Shown one piece after another: positions 1 through 8,964 of a stretch of 64,000 nt of DNA (the first letter of the stretch is position 1; each line of letters opens with the position of its first letter). The stretch lies in the NCBI RefSeq assembly GCF_024298965.1, contig NZ_CP085193.1, positions 9,424,001 through 9,488,000 on the forward strand. The letters are read 5' to 3'. The notes below the pieces were generated by a model. That model saw nothing but the letters and a program-made list of their open reading frames with translations. It ran no database searches and was not told the DNA's origin. This DNA comes from Streptomyces rapamycinicus NRRL 5491 (GTDB taxonomy: Bacteria > Actinomycetota > Actinomycetes > Streptomycetales > Streptomycetaceae). The translations under genes were made by a program, and so were the position numbers.

Positions 1-497
1 GTGGCCCAGCAGGTGCTGTGTGCCTTCACCTCGCTCAGGGCGGCTTCGCACAGGTTCTTCCATAAATGCCAGCGATCACCGACTTGCACCGCGTCAGGCA
101 GGGCACGACGGATGGCCTCGGCATAGGTCGCCGAGCCGTCACGGCACACGACCTCGATGCCCGGATGTTCGTGCAGCCACGCTTCCAGGGGGTCGGCCGT
201 GCGGTCGGGCAGCACGTCGATCCGTTCATGGGTCTCGGCATCGATGATCACGGTGGCGTAGCGGTGGCGCCGGCGCAGCGCGAAGTCGTCGACGCCGACC
301 ACACGGGGCACCCGCCCGGTGGGCAACGGCATCCTCAGCAGGGCGCGTAGGGCCGTGTGCCGCGACAGGCTCACCGCCAGTATCGCCAGCAACCGCGCCC
401 CGGCCCGGCCCGCTAACTCCTCGCCCACGGCCTTGACTTGCCTGGTCAGGCGGGTCGTATGCCGCTGGTATCGGTCCAGCACTGCCCGATCCTGTTG
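1..497 (-). pseudogene. ISL3-family transposase fragment
   Basis: Minus-strand translation gives a continuous piece of an ISL3-family transposase running off the left edge. It shows VGVDDFALRR (with the first catalytic Asp of the DDE nuclease), then a spacer and GDRWHLWKNL, a signature of this family. Upstream of about position 490 the similarity stops, exactly where the IS1182 remnant begins, so the N-terminal zinc-binding and HTH part is missing. Interpreted as an ISL3 element cut by a later insertion or deletion. Whether the C-terminus is intact lies outside the window. Confidence 0.75.
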
Positions 498-509
498 CCC
501 ATTGTGGTG

Positions 510-1553
510 TTATGCGGTGAGGGTGTGCTCGAGTCGGGTGAGGTGGCTGGTGCGGGTGCGGTCCAGGGGGCGGTCGTTCCACCAGGCGTTCAGGCGGATC
601 AGGTTGAGTGCGACGGCGGAGTAGATGTGTTCGAGATGGGTCTTCGCGAGGCCTCGGTAGCGGGTGCGGCGTGTGCCGGTGACAGCGGTGGCTTGCCTGA
701 TGGTTCCCTCGATGCCGGAGCGTAGGGCGTAGTCGGTGTTCCAGTGCCTGGTCTTCTGCTGGGTTCGGGCATGCCGGAGTGCCTCGGTCATCTGCCGGGG
801 GTGGAGGGAGAGCTGGCGGCGGTTCTTCTTGGCGGTGGTGCACTGGGGTTTGAAGGGGCAGGGGATGCAGTCGAGGGCGGCAAAGCTGACCACGGTCTTG
901 GGGATGCCTTCACTGACGACGGGATTCCAGGTGGCGCTGGTATGCCCGGCGGGACAGGTGGCCTTCTCAGCATCCCAGTCGATGGTGAAGTCGGTGGCGG
1001 CGAAGCCCGCTTGGGCTTTGGCCTGCCGGGAGGTGTCCAGCAGGACTGGTGTGATCAGTGCGATGCCGTAGGTCTTCACCGAGCCTTGGATGAGTTCGGC
1101 GGTGGCGTAGCCGGAGTCGAGATAGTGCTCATCGGGCAGCAGCCCGCGTTGCTGGAGCGTGTGGTGGATGTTGTCGAGGGCTTTGCTGTCCGGCATCGTG
1201 GAGTGGGTGGTGGCGACATTCGTGATCAGATTCGGGTGTGTGCGTGCAGCTTCGGGGGCGGGGGTGCAGGTTTCGCTGATGTGGAGTTCGTAGCCGTTCC
1301 AGAGCATGTCGCGTTTGGCAGACCAGCGGGTGTCGGTGTCATACGGCGAGGACAGCCGTAGGTGACCGGGCGGGCGGCCGTCACCGCCCTCATCGGTCTT
1401 CTCCCGCCGCTTGACCACCTCCCGGGCGCCGCGTGTGGTGCGGGTGTAGTTCTGCAGCAGCACACACCGCAGGACCTGCACCGCGGGCAGCTCGCGCAGC
1501 CAGACCGGGGAGCTGGGGTGGTAGACCGCACCCGACAGGGCGAAGCCTGTGGA
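510..1553 (-). pseudogene. IS1182-family transposase, N-terminally truncated
   Basis: The product matches the C-terminal half of the full-length IS1182-type transposase at 36430-38205. Shared landmarks are SGYATAEL (SGYTSAKI in the other copy), ATDFTIDW, a CxxC-type insert (CIPCPFKPQC) and the near-identical TGTRRTRYRGLAKT before the C-terminus. The reading frame can be extended to 1571, but its first residues come from the neighbouring IS3-like element. About 250 N-terminal residues, including the dimerisation domain and first catalytic region, are absent. The gene was truncated at the edge of the element at 1554-2670 and cannot make an active transposase alone. Confidence 0.8.
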
Positions 1554-2670
1554 TGCCGGAAACGGTGTCACCCTATGCGACCTGGGTGTATTCGTGGATG
1601 AGGCCGCCGAGTCGATCGCGTCGAAGGACGCGAGTGTTGTCGGTGGCGGTGGGTGGTTCGGGTTCGGTGAGTCGGTCCGGCGCCCGTTGTCCGAGGGTTC
1701 GGTGTGGCCGGTGTTGGTTGTAGTGGTCTGTGTACTCGCTGACGACGAGGCGTAGGTGGCGCTCTCCCGTGATCAGGATGCGGTCGGTCGCCTCGCGTCG
1801 GCGTGATCCGATCCAGCGTTCCGCGATGGCGTTCATCCGCGGTACCCGGGGCAGTGTGGGAAGGACGTGCACGCCGATTGCGTGGAAGACGGCGTCGAAG
1901 TTGTCGGTGAAGTAGGCGCCGCGGTCCCGGATGAGGAACTTGATCGACTTGGCATGGTCGCCGAGGTCCATGAGGTAGTTGCGCGCTTGCTGGGTGATCC
2001 AGGGGCCGGTCGGGTGTCGGGTGATGCCGGCGATGTGCACCTGCCGGGTGCCGTGGTCGATGAAGAACGGCACGATCCAGCGCCGCAGGAACACCGTATC
2101 GATGTGGCACAGATCGGTGGCTACGATCGCGGAGGCCTGGGCTTTGAGGAAAGCGGCCCAGGAGCAGTCCACACGCCGCGGCGACGGGTCGATCCCTGCT
2201 TGCTTCAGAATGGACCAGATGGTGGAGGCCGCGACGTCACGTCCAAGGCCGAGGAGCTCACCGTGGATGCGGCGGTATCCCCATCCCGGGTTCTCCCGCG
2301 CCAGACGCACGACCAGTTGTCGCAGGGCTTCTGGTTTCGGTGGTCGGCCCGGCCGACGGGAGGGGTAGGCCCATTTCCAGGCGATGAGCCGTGCGTGCCA
2401 GCGCAGGACCGATCGCGGAGAGACCAGCAAGGCCACCTGGGTACGCCGCTGTTTGCTGACGATCCGGAGCAGTGCCGCCATGACGGCCCTGTCGCTCCAG
2501 GAGAAGCGCGGCCGTGGCTGGGCGCGTCGTGCGATGGCGAGTTGATGCCGGAGCATCAAAATCTCTGTGTCCTTCGAGGCATCCGAGCGGGCGAGCGGGG
2601 CAAGCCATCGGAAAGTCTGGCAGGCGAGCAGGTAGATCAGCTGTATCACCACGACCGGCATGCTGCTTCA
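1554..2670 (-). mobile_element. IS3-like insertion sequence, copy 1
   Basis: About 1.1 kb element with one transposase gene. The boundaries are those of the block shared, almost base for base, with 24015-25131: from TGCCGGAAACGG on the left to CCGGCATGCTG on the right. The ends form only a weak inverted repeat (TGCCGG with matching GGTG downstream on both). The flanks of the two copies are unrelated and I found no convincing target duplication. The few base differences between copies point to a recent duplication. Confidence 0.75.
1573..2661 (-). CDS. IS3-like transposase (rve integrase core), copy 1
   Basis: 362 aa. An HTH-like N-terminal region (DTEILMLRHQLAIARR) is followed by the HTH_21 motif ENPGWGYRRIHGEL at about 145 and a retroviral integrase core. 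The catalytic acidic residues are visible as ATDLCHID, the Asp of IRDRGAYFTD and NAIAERW with Glu. The C-terminal HYNQHRPHRTLGQ and RRDRLGGLIHEY are typical of Streptomyces single-ORF elements of this group. It appears intact. The copy at 24034-25122 differs by only a few residues, for example LRRW/LQRW and QAGID/QARID. Confidence 0.9.
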   Translation of the reverse strand: MPVVVIQLIYLLACQTFRWLAPLARSDASKDTEILMLRHQLAIARRAQPRPRFSWSDRAVMAALLRIVSKQRRTQVALLVSPRSVLRWHARLIAWKWAYPSRRPGRPPKPEALRQLVVRLARENPGWGYRRIHGELLGLGRDVAASTIWSILKQAGIDPSPRRVDCSWAAFLKAQASAIVATDLCHIDTVFLRRWIVPFFIDHGTRQVHIAGITRHPTGPWITQQARNYLMDLGDHAKSIKFLIRDRGAYFTDNFDAVFHAIGVHVLPTLPRVPRMNAIAERWIGSRRREATDRILITGERHLRLVVSEYTDHYNQHRPHRTLGQRAPDRLTEPEPPTATDNTRVLRRDRLGGLIHEYTQVA

Positions 2671-2743
2671 GATGGGAGGAGCCGCCGCGGCCCGTAACGC
2701 ACCGGTGCCCCGGGCTGCGGTGGCCCGGGGCTGTCCGGCACGG

Positions 2744-4111
2744 TCATGAAACCACGGACGCCTCCGTACCTTCCCGCGCCGGCTCGGCGGTACCTTCCGC
2801 GCGCTGGGGGAGCGTTTCCGGACTGCGGTACACGCACCACGTGGTGGCGAGTCCGCACAGGACCAGGAATCCCGCGACGAGCCACGGTCGGTCACCCGCG
2901 GTCGTCAGCAGCGCCGCCGCGATGAGCGGGGTGAGCCCGCCCAGCACGGCGGAGCCCTGGTATGCGACGGAGAGCCCGGTGTACCGGACGTTCGGGCCGA
3001 ACATCTCGGTGAAGAAGGTCGCCTGCCCGGCGAACATCAGGGTCGGCCCGAAGATGTACATCGCGATCATCGCGGTCCAGATGAGGGCTGTGGACCGGGT
3101 GTCGAGGAGCAGGAAGAACGGGTACGCCGACAAGACCACGAAGGCCGCGCCCGCGAGATAGACGGGCCGGCGCCCCACGATGTCGGTCAGGGCCCCGAAC
3201 AGCGGTGTCGCCACGATGCCGAGGGCCGAGGCCACGAGCATGGCGTTGAGGGGCACCGTCCGGTCGACGGCGAGGTGCCCGGCGACGTACGAGATGGCGA
3301 AGGCGTTGCCGATGTTGGAGGAGACCGCCTCGGCGATCCGGGCGCCGAAGGTGAGAATCACCGGCCGGGGATTGCGCATCAGGTCGGCCAGGGGGCGCCG
3401 GGCCACGGTGTTGGTCTTCTTCAGGCGTTCGAAGTCGGGGGTTTCCGTGATCTTGGCGCGGATGAACAAGCCCACGATCGTCATCACCGCGCTCAGCAGG
3501 AACGGCATTCGCCAGCCCCAGGCGTAGAGCTGCTCGTCGGGCAGCCGGGTGACGAGCGCGAAGACACCGGTGGCCAGCAGGATGCCGGTGGAGGCGGCGG
3601 CCTGCGGGACGGAACCCCACAGGCCGCGCCGGTGCGGCGGCGCGTGTTCGACCGTCATCAGGGACGCGCCGCCGTACTCACCGCCGAGCCCGAAGCCCTG
3701 GATGAGCCGCAGCAGCACCAGCAGCCCCGGCGCGAGGTACCCGACCGTTTCGTAGGTGGGCAGCAGGCCGATCGCGAAGGTGCTGGCGCCGACTATGACC
3801 AAGGTGGTGATCAGTGCCTTCTTGCGTCCCACACGGTCGCCGAAGTGGCCGAACACGATGCCGCCCAGGGGACGCGCGAGGAAGCCGACGCCGTAGGTCG
3901 CGAAGGCGCTGAGGGTGGCCAGCGTGGAGTTGTCGCCGGGGAAGAAGAGCTTGCCGAGGACGAGGGCCGCCGCGGTGCCGAAGACGAAGAAGTCGTACCA
4001 TTCGATGAGTGCGCCGGCGAAACTGCCGAACGCCACCTTGGACATACGGGGCGGCTGGCTGACCGGGGGAGTCGCGGAGACTGCGGGGGAGTGAGGCTGG
4101 GGACGGGACAT
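2744..4111 (-). CDS. MHS-family MFS transporter (putative sulfosugar or organic-acid importer)
   Basis: 455 aa, about 12 hydrophobic helices. FAGALIEWYDFFVFGT at the start of helix 1 and GHFGDRVGRKKAL in the loop between helices 2 and 3 mark the metabolite:H+ symporter (ProP/ShiA/KgtP-type) branch of the major facilitator superfamily. It should sit in the cytoplasmic membrane and import a small polar or anionic substrate with protons. It is the last gene of the minus-strand operon, 44 bp after the zinc dehydrogenase, so it probably brings in the substrate of the kinase/aldolase pathway. The family does not fix the substrate; a sulfonated sugar is inferred from context. Confidence 0.85.
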   Translation of the reverse strand: MSRPQPHSPAVSATPPVSQPPRMSKVAFGSFAGALIEWYDFFVFGTAAALVLGKLFFPGDNSTLATLSAFATYGVGFLARPLGGIVFGHFGDRVGRKKALITTLVIVGASTFAIGLLPTYETVGYLAPGLLVLLRLIQGFGLGGEYGGASLMTVEHAPPHRRGLWGSVPQAAASTGILLATGVFALVTRLPDEQLYAWGWRMPFLLSAVMTIVGLFIRAKITETPDFERLKKTNTVARRPLADLMRNPRPVILTFGARIAEAVSSNIGNAFAISYVAGHLAVDRTVPLNAMLVASALGIVATPLFGALTDIVGRRPVYLAGAAFVVLSAYPFFLLLDTRSTALIWTAMIAMYIFGPTLMFAGQATFFTEMFGPNVRYTGLSVAYQGSAVLGGLTPLIAAALLTTAGDRPWLVAGFLVLCGLATTWCVYRSPETLPQRAEGTAEPAREGTEASVVS

Positions 4112-4155
4112 CGGATCTCCTCGTTGAGACGTGATGGCGCTGGGCCACGGGTGCG

Positions 4156-5229
4156 TCAGTCCGCGGTCGGCTCGGGCCAGCTGATGAGGACTTTGACCTG
4201 TTCCGGGTCGTCGGTCGCCGCGAAGGCCGCAGCGGCCTGCTCGACGGGGTATTCGGCTGTCACCAGGCCGTCGCAGACGGCCGGGTCCGCGGCGATGCGG
4301 GCGATCACCGCGTCGATGTCGGCACCCAGGTAGAGCCCGGTGCCGAAGACGTCGATCTCCCAGCGCTGGAGCCGGGCCAGGGGCAGCGGCCGGTCGCCGG
4401 ACGGCACGCCCACGACCACCACGCTGCCGCCCGGCACGGCGGCGGCACCGGCCGTGGCCAGGGTGGCGGGGGCGGCGACACAGTCGAATACGGTGTCGGC
4501 CTGGGCCACACCGGCTGCTTCGCCGGTGTCGAGCACCCGGTCGGCGCCGCCGCGCTCGGCCAGCGCCCGTTTGGCGGCGACCGGCTCAGCGAGGGTGATG
4601 TGTTCCGCGCCGCGGGCACGGGCGGCGTGCAGGACGGCGAGGCCGACGGGGCCGCCGCCGATGATCAGGACGCGGCCGAGCCCGCCCGCCGCCCGGCCGA
4701 CCGCGTGCCAGCCCACGGCGAGCGGTTCGGCCAGGACGGCCCGCGCGGCGGGGACGCCGTCCGGTACGCGGTGGCAGTACCGCTGGTCCAGGGCGAAACG
4801 GTCCCGGGCGGCACCCGGCACCGCGAAGCCGAGGACCTTGGCCGACGAGCACAGGTTGGCGCGTTCGGCGCGGCAGCGGTCGCAGGCGCCGCAGGTGAGC
4901 AGCGGGTTGACGACCACCATGTCACCGCTGGCGCAGGCGGTGACCTCCGAGCCGGTCGCCACCACCCGGGCGGCGCACTCGTGGCCGGTCACCACTGGCG
5001 GCGAGATGAAGGGGTGGGCGCGCCGGAGCACGTGCATGTCGCTGCCGCAGATGCCCAGCCGCAGCGGGGCGAGCAGGACCTCGGTCGGGCCGCACGGCCC
5101 GGGCGCCGCGCCCTCGCGCAGCTGGACCCGGCCGTCCTCGCCCAGCACGACCTGCCGGACGGAGCCGGAGGTGGCATCCGCAGTATCTGCGGCGGGCCGG
5201 GCGGCACCGGTGCTAGGGGTGGGGTTCAC
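4156..5229 (-). CDS. Zinc-dependent medium-chain alcohol/polyol dehydrogenase
   Basis: 357 aa. Catalytic zinc motifs are GICGSDMH and VVTGHECAARVV; the structural zinc site is CGACDRCRAERANLC; the cofactor fold has VLIIGGGPVGLAVL. This is the sorbitol/threonine/idonate dehydrogenase type, which typically interconverts polyols and ketoses with NAD(P). The open frame continues far upstream, but the start is GTG at 5229, which overlaps the TGA of the exporter gene as GTGA and implies translational coupling. In the kinase-aldolase operon it might oxidise a polyol to the ketose the kinase uses, or act on another sugar intermediate. That role is inference. Confidence 0.85.
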   Translation of the reverse strand: MNPTPSTGAARPAADTADATSGSVRQVVLGEDGRVQLREGAAPGPCGPTEVLLAPLRLGICGSDMHVLRRAHPFISPPVVTGHECAARVVATGSEVTACASGDMVVVNPLLTCGACDRCRAERANLCSSAKVLGFAVPGAARDRFALDQRYCHRVPDGVPAARAVLAEPLAVGWHAVGRAAGGLGRVLIIGGGPVGLAVLHAARARGAEHITLAEPVAAKRALAERGGADRVLDTGEAAGVAQADTVFDCVAAPATLATAGAAAVPGGSVVVVGVPSGDRPLPLARLQRWEIDVFGTGLYLGADIDAVIARIAADPAVCDGLVTAEYPVEQAAAAFAATDDPEQVKVLISWPEPTAD

Positions 5230-5951
5230 AGGTTGATCACTCCCTTGACGATGGCTCCCACGGCGCCGAGGGCCGCGATGGTGAGCACGGCCTGACGGGC
5301 CCGCGCGGCGGTGATCCGGTGGGCGGTCAGGGTGCCGAGGACGGCTCCGGTCAGAGCCGCGGCGGCGGCACCGCCGAGCGCGGCGGCCGGCAAGGTCGGA
5401 AGGCCCTTGGCGGCCAGTGAGCCGGCGTTGAGCAGGCCGGTGTACAACTGCATGCAGGCCATGAAGGAGCGCTGCTCCCAGGCGGTGGCCGCAGCGTACA
5501 GGGCGACGGCTGGTCCGCCGATGCCTGCCGTGACATTCATGAGTCCCGACACCGCGCCCGTGCCGGCCGCGCCGCCCCGGCCCCGCAGCCACGCGGGGCT
5601 GGGGAAGCGGTGCAGCACGGCCAGCGCCGCCAGGACGAGAACGCCCTCCGCGATCAGGAGCGGCGGGCCGGGCAGTGCGGCCGCGAGGAGGGCGCCGAGC
5701 GGCAGGACGGCGAGCGCGGGGACGGCCAGCGGCAGCACCCGGCGCGGTTCGACGCGGCCCCACACGGCCGGCAGGACGACCAGGCTGGACAGCAGCGAGA
5801 GCAGATTGGCCAGCCGTACGCCCTCGACAGCGCCCAGTAGCAGGGTTAGCAGCGGGCCCGCGACCAGCGTGAAACCGAGGCCGGTGACGCGCTGGGTGCA
5901 GGCGCCGGCCAGCACGCTCAGCACGAGCAGCGCGGTCGCGGTGACCGTCAT
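5226..5951 (-). CDS. TauE/SafE-family sulfonate/sulfite exporter-like permease
   Basis: 241 aa and almost wholly hydrophobic, with about 8 predicted helices. The N-terminal GLGFTLVAGPLLTLLLG and the internal GLMNVTAGIGGPAVALY repeat are typical of the TauE/SafE family. Known members export sulfite, sulfoacetate or other organosulfonates produced during sulfonate breakdown. Coupled by GTGA overlap to the downstream dehydrogenase and 54 bp after the aldolase. Its presence beside YihT- and YihV-like genes supports sulfolactate, DHPS or sulfite as the end product to be exported. Confidence 0.85.
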   Translation of the reverse strand: MTVTATALLVLSVLAGACTQRVTGLGFTLVAGPLLTLLLGAVEGVRLANLLSLLSSLVVLPAVWGRVEPRRVLPLAVPALAVLPLGALLAAALPGPPLLIAEGVLVLAALAVLHRFPSPAWLRGRGGAAGTGAVSGLMNVTAGIGGPAVALYAAATAWEQRSFMACMQLYTGLLNAGSLAAKGLPTLPAAALGGAAAAALTGAVLGTLTAHRITAARARQAVLTIAALGAVGAIVKGVINL

Positions 5952-6005
5952 GTGCTCTCCTCCTTCCTGCGGTCCGCAGGATGTTCTGCGGCACGGTGGC
6001 CGGGA

Positions 6006-6899
6006 TCAGCGTCCGGCGACGGCGGCGTCGACGATCTCGCCCAGCTCACGGAGCCGGGGAACGGCGTGCTCCTGGAGGGCGGCCGGGATGTCGGCGGCAC
6101 CGACGACCTGCCGCCACACCGCGCGTCCTGCGAGAAAGCCCGAGGCGCCCTGCTCGCAGGCGAGCCGGACGGCGCGCGGGAAGAGCTCGTGCGGCACACC
6201 GCTGGAGAGCACCACCCACGGGCTGTCGATGATGTCGTTCAGCTGCGCGCAGCCCCGGCGCACGGCTGCCTCATCGCCTTCGCCGTGCAGCGGCACCTCG
6301 GCCTTGTACAGGTCGGCGCCGAGCCCGCCGAGCTCGCGGGCGGCGGCGTACACGCCGTCGTTCCACTCCGCGGCGGTCCACGGGGAGCCGTCGCGGGAGG
6401 TCCGCGAGACGGGTTCGAGGATGCTGATCAGGCCGGCCTCACGGGCCATGGCGACGAACTGCCGGGTCATCTCCACGCGCGGGGCGGGGTCCTCGTCCGG
6501 GCGCCACAGCACCAGGAGCTTGAGGGCGACACCGCCGACGGAGGAGACCCAGGCCGGTGAGACCGCCGGGTCGATCTCGACGCGCGAGACGAACTCCTTC
6601 TCGTCACCGATGAGTTCGTCGACGGCCGCGATCAGGCCGCAGCCCGGTGCGATGGCGTCGGCGGCGAGCACCGGCTCCAGGGCGAACTGCCGCTCCAGCA
6701 GGACGGCGGACGCGTGGGGCGTCAGCGCCCGTACGGTCTCGATCTTGAAGTCGGTGACCTGCTGGTCGGTGACCGGCTCGGTCTGGTGCTCGGCGAACAT
6801 GGCGCGCAGCGCTTCGCGCTGGTCCACGGCGAGCATCGCGAAGCCGCCAGAGGGGCGGGCGATGGCGGACAGGTCGCGGTCGGTGGCGGTGGCGGTCAT
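6006..6899 (-). CDS. YihT-like class I aldolase (putative 6-deoxy-6-sulfofructose-1-phosphate aldolase)
   Basis: 297 aa from the ATG at 6899, which has AGGAG six bases upstream; an upstream in-frame ATG at 6935 lacks this. Blocks match E. coli YihT (292 aa) as I recall it: SGGFAMLAVDQREA, LKLLVLWR, GADLYK with the Schiff-base lysine (Lys199 here), PWVVLSSGV, LFPRAVR and GASGFLAGRAVW. The Arg in AGRAVW (Arg259 here) falls at E. coli Arg253, remembered as a sulfonate contact. The expected reaction is sulfofructose-1-phosphate to dihydroxyacetone phosphate plus 3-sulfolactaldehyde. Related LacD-type tagatose-bisphosphate aldolases are the alternative, but these motifs favour YihT. Second gene of the kinase-led operon. 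Confidence 0.85.
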   Translation of the reverse strand: MTATATDRDLSAIARPSGGFAMLAVDQREALRAMFAEHQTEPVTDQQVTDFKIETVRALTPHASAVLLERQFALEPVLAADAIAPGCGLIAAVDELIGDEKEFVSRVEIDPAVSPAWVSSVGGVALKLLVLWRPDEDPAPRVEMTRQFVAMAREAGLISILEPVSRTSRDGSPWTAAEWNDGVYAAARELGGLGADLYKAEVPLHGEGDEAAVRRGCAQLNDIIDSPWVVLSSGVPHELFPRAVRLACEQGASGFLAGRAVWRQVVGAADIPAALQEHAVPRLRELGEIVDAAVAGR

Positions 6900-7040
6900 G
6901 GTGCTCCTGGTTTCCTCGGTTCGGGCGCGCGGCATGCGGGCGTCGGGTCTGGAGTGGGGATCGGTGACAGGTCCCGCCGTCGCGCGGCGGGCCGGGGGAG
7001 GGGCGGTGGGGGCGCGGGCCGGAGACGGTCGGGGGCCGTC

Positions 7041-7979
7041 TCAGCGGACCGCCGGGGCAAGTGCCGCGGCCGGTACCCGGGCGGCGAGTTCCTGGGTCTC
7101 GGCGTCGCCGGGGATGCCGCTGCGCCCGTCGAGACCACGGCAGGACAGGGCCGCCGCGGCGTTGGCGTAGGCCAGCGCGTCCGGGAGCGCCCGGTCACGG
7201 GCGAGTGCGGCGACGAGGGCGCCGTGGAAGACGTCTCCCGCGCCGAGGGTGCTGCGTACGGTCACGTAGCGGTGGCCGGGGACGTGGTAGTTGCCGCCGG
7301 GTCCGGCGGCGTATGCACCGTTCGGACCGTCGGTGGCGACCACCAGCCGGGCGCCGTCGGCGCGGGCCGCGGCCAGCAGGGCGAGCGGGTCCTCACCGTC
7401 CGCCCGGTCCGCGTAGACCTCGCGCAGCGCGGCCAGCGTCGGGACGTACACGTCCACGATCTCGGGGCATCGGCGTGGGCCGAGGTTCCCGGCGTCGTAG
7501 CTGATCAGCGGTCGCGGGGCGGTTTTCGGCTGGGTTTCCAGCAAGTCCTCGACGGCCGGCAGGCCGACGTGGTCCACGTGCACCAGGCGGGCCGTGAGGA
7601 TCGCCTCGGCGGCCGCCGTCCCGGGTTCCAGACGCAGTCCGGGGCCCGGCCGTACGCAGATGGCCCGCGAGGCGCGGGGCCGGTCGACGAGGACCACGCA
7701 TGCTCCCGAGGTGTGGTCGGGCAGCGCCGCGACGCCCTCCGTGCCGACGCCTTCAGCGGCGAGGTCCGCCCGGATCAGCTCCGCCTCCGGGTCCGTGCCC
7801 ACGGCGGCGACGAGGGAGGCCCGGAGGCCGAGGCGGGCGGTGGCGACCGCGCCGGTGGCGGCGGGTCCGCCACCGGCGGTGCACAAGGCTTCGGCGACGA
7901 CGCGGCCGTCGGCGTCCGGCAGGTGGGGCAGCTGCACGACCGTGTCCCAGGTCGCGAGCCCCACGAACGTGACGTCCAC
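7041..7979 (-). CDS. PfkB/ribokinase-family sugar kinase, YihV-like (putative sulfofructose kinase)
   Basis: 312 aa from GTG at 7979, with GGAG five bases upstream; the longer open frame above has no ribosome site. Features: N-terminal VGLATWDTVVQLP, GGGPAAT, the PfkB signature around GAGDVFHGAL with the catalytic Asp, and C-terminal GRSGIP. GGGPAAT, GAGDVFHGAL and GR-GIP are all present in E. coli YihV, the 6-deoxy-6-sulfofructose 1-kinase. It would use ATP to phosphorylate the ketose cleaved by the aldolase next door. First gene of the minus-strand operon, with its promoter at 8020-8048. Another ketohexose or ketopentose substrate is possible. Confidence 0.82.
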   Translation of the reverse strand: MDVTFVGLATWDTVVQLPHLPDADGRVVAEALCTAGGGPAATGAVATARLGLRASLVAAVGTDPEAELIRADLAAEGVGTEGVAALPDHTSGACVVLVDRPRASRAICVRPGPGLRLEPGTAAAEAILTARLVHVDHVGLPAVEDLLETQPKTAPRPLISYDAGNLGPRRCPEIVDVYVPTLAALREVYADRADGEDPLALLAAARADGARLVVATDGPNGAYAAGPGGNYHVPGHRYVTVRSTLGAGDVFHGALVAALARDRALPDALAYANAAAALSCRGLDGRSGIPGDAETQELAARVPAAALAPAVR

Positions 7980-7990
7980 GGTTACTCCAA

Positions 7991-8008
7991 TTGTTCGTTT
8001 CCTAACAA
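7991..8008. promoter_or_regulatory. Inverted repeat TTGTT-N8-AACAA, possible DeoR operator
   Basis: The sequence TTGTT CGTTTCCT AACAA lies between the -10 box and the start codon of the kinase gene, on the transcribed leader. Position and symmetry suit repression by the divergently encoded DeoR protein. The binding site itself is inference. Confidence 0.35.
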
Positions 8009-8019
8009 CCGTTGCGAGG

Positions 8020-8048
8020 ACGTTAACGATGGGGCACGGCAGCGTCAA
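8020..8048 (-). promoter_or_regulatory. Sigma-70-type promoter for the kinase-aldolase operon
   Basis: On the minus strand TTGACG (8048-8043) is followed after exactly 17 bases by TAACGT (8025-8020), close to the housekeeping TTGACA/TAnnnT consensus. Transcription would begin near 8012, giving a leader of about 30 bases that contains the GGAG site at 7988-7985. Confidence 0.55.
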
Positions 8049-8070
8049 TGCCTTGTCCGATAAATGGCAT
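8048..8070. promoter_or_regulatory. Inverted repeat ATGCC-N13-GGCAT over the -35 region
   Basis: ATGCC (8048-8052) and GGCAT (8066-8070) form a spaced dyad that touches the -35 box of the operon promoter and lies upstream of the divergent DeoR gene. It is placed to control both directions. No direct evidence of binding. Confidence 0.3.
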
Positions 8071-8172
8071 ATAGGCGGGGAAGCGTCAAGGGGTTCCAAG
8101 GAAGGGGCTCGGCGTCGCGCCGACGGATGGTAGTTTTCCAACATGCAGCACACAGCAGAAGGGAGCGACGCG

Positions 8173-8964
8173 GTGACCTCAGGCGCCATGCGGTTCGAGG
8201 CCGCCCCGGCCCGCCGCCGGGCCATCCTGCAACGGGTCCGCAGCACGGGGTTCTGCTCCATCGCGGACCTGGCCGGAGAACTGGCCGTATCGGAGATGAC
8301 GGTCCGCCGTGACGTACGGCGGCTCGACGAGGCCGGGGACGTACGGGTCGTCCACGGCGGCGTGAGCCTGCCGCCCGGTGAGGACTACGGCACCCGGGAG
8401 CACGAGAACCTCGGCCCCAAGACGCTCATCGGACAGGCCGCCGCCGCCCTGATAGGTCCCGGTGACACCATCGCCGTGGACGCCGGCACCACCACCCACG
8501 CCCTGGTCGACGCCCTGCCCCTGGCCTTCGCCGGCAGCGTCGTCACGCACTCCGTGCCGGTGATGCAGGCCCTGCTGGACCGGCCGGAGAGCCGGTGCGT
8601 GGGCCTTGGCGGCGATCTCTACCCGCCGAGCCGGGCCTTCGTCGGACCCGCCACCGTCGAGGCCGCGGCCCGGCTCCGGGTCCGCTGGTGTTTCCTCGGC
8701 GCGGCGGCCGTCGACGAGCGCGGCTGCTACGGCGCCTACGATCTGGAACGGCCCACCAAACAGGCTCTGATGGACATAGCCGACCATGTCGTGCTCCTCG
8801 TCGACGCCGGCAAGTTCCACAGCTCGGCCCCGGTACTGCTGGAACGCCTCGACAGGTTCCACACGGTGGTGACCGACACCGAGCCGCCCGCCGCGATCCG
8901 GCGGGCTCTGGAGTCCAACGGCACCGCCCTCAGTGTCGCCGCACCGGCCGGAGCCCGCGTATGA
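8173..8964 (+). CDS. DeoR-family transcriptional regulator
   Basis: 263 aa from GTG at 8173, chosen because AAGGGAG ends seven bases upstream; an ATG at 8143 has no clear site. N-terminal DeoR HTH: FCSIADLAGELAVSEMTVRR, then a recognition-helix continuation ending in VVHGGV. The C-terminal effector domain has DAGTTTHAL, the sugar-phosphate-binding DeoRC motif. It is divergent from the kinase/aldolase operon and overlaps the enolase-like gene by ATGA, so it probably controls both sides in response to a phosphorylated sugar. E. coli sulfo-EMP clusters also carry a DeoR-type regulator (YihW/CsqR), which fits the functional proposal. Confidence 0.88.
   Translation: MTSGAMRFEAAPARRRAILQRVRSTGFCSIADLAGELAVSEMTVRRDVRRLDEAGDVRVVHGGVSLPPGEDYGTREHENLGPKTLIGQAAAALIGPGDTIAVDAGTTTHALVDALPLAFAGSVVTHSVPVMQALLDRPESRCVGLGGDLYPPSRAFVGPATVEAAARLRVRWCFLGAAAVDERGCYGAYDLERPTKQALMDIADHVVLLVDAGKFHSSAPVLLERLDRFHTVVTDTEPPAAIRRALESNGTALSVAAPAGARV

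Noticed and set aside
4156..5994. A 612-residue fusion protein
   Set aside because: The upstream part is an out-of-frame shadow of the TauE/SafE gene; the dehydrogenase starts at GTG 5229.
7980..8261. N-terminal extension of the PfkB kinase
   Set aside because: It crosses the promoter and the DeoR gene start, has no ribosome site and no family similarity.
8595..8960. N-terminal extension of the enolase-type enzyme
   Set aside because: Arg/Pro-rich shadow of the DeoR gene; the coupled ATG at 8961 gives the normal family length.
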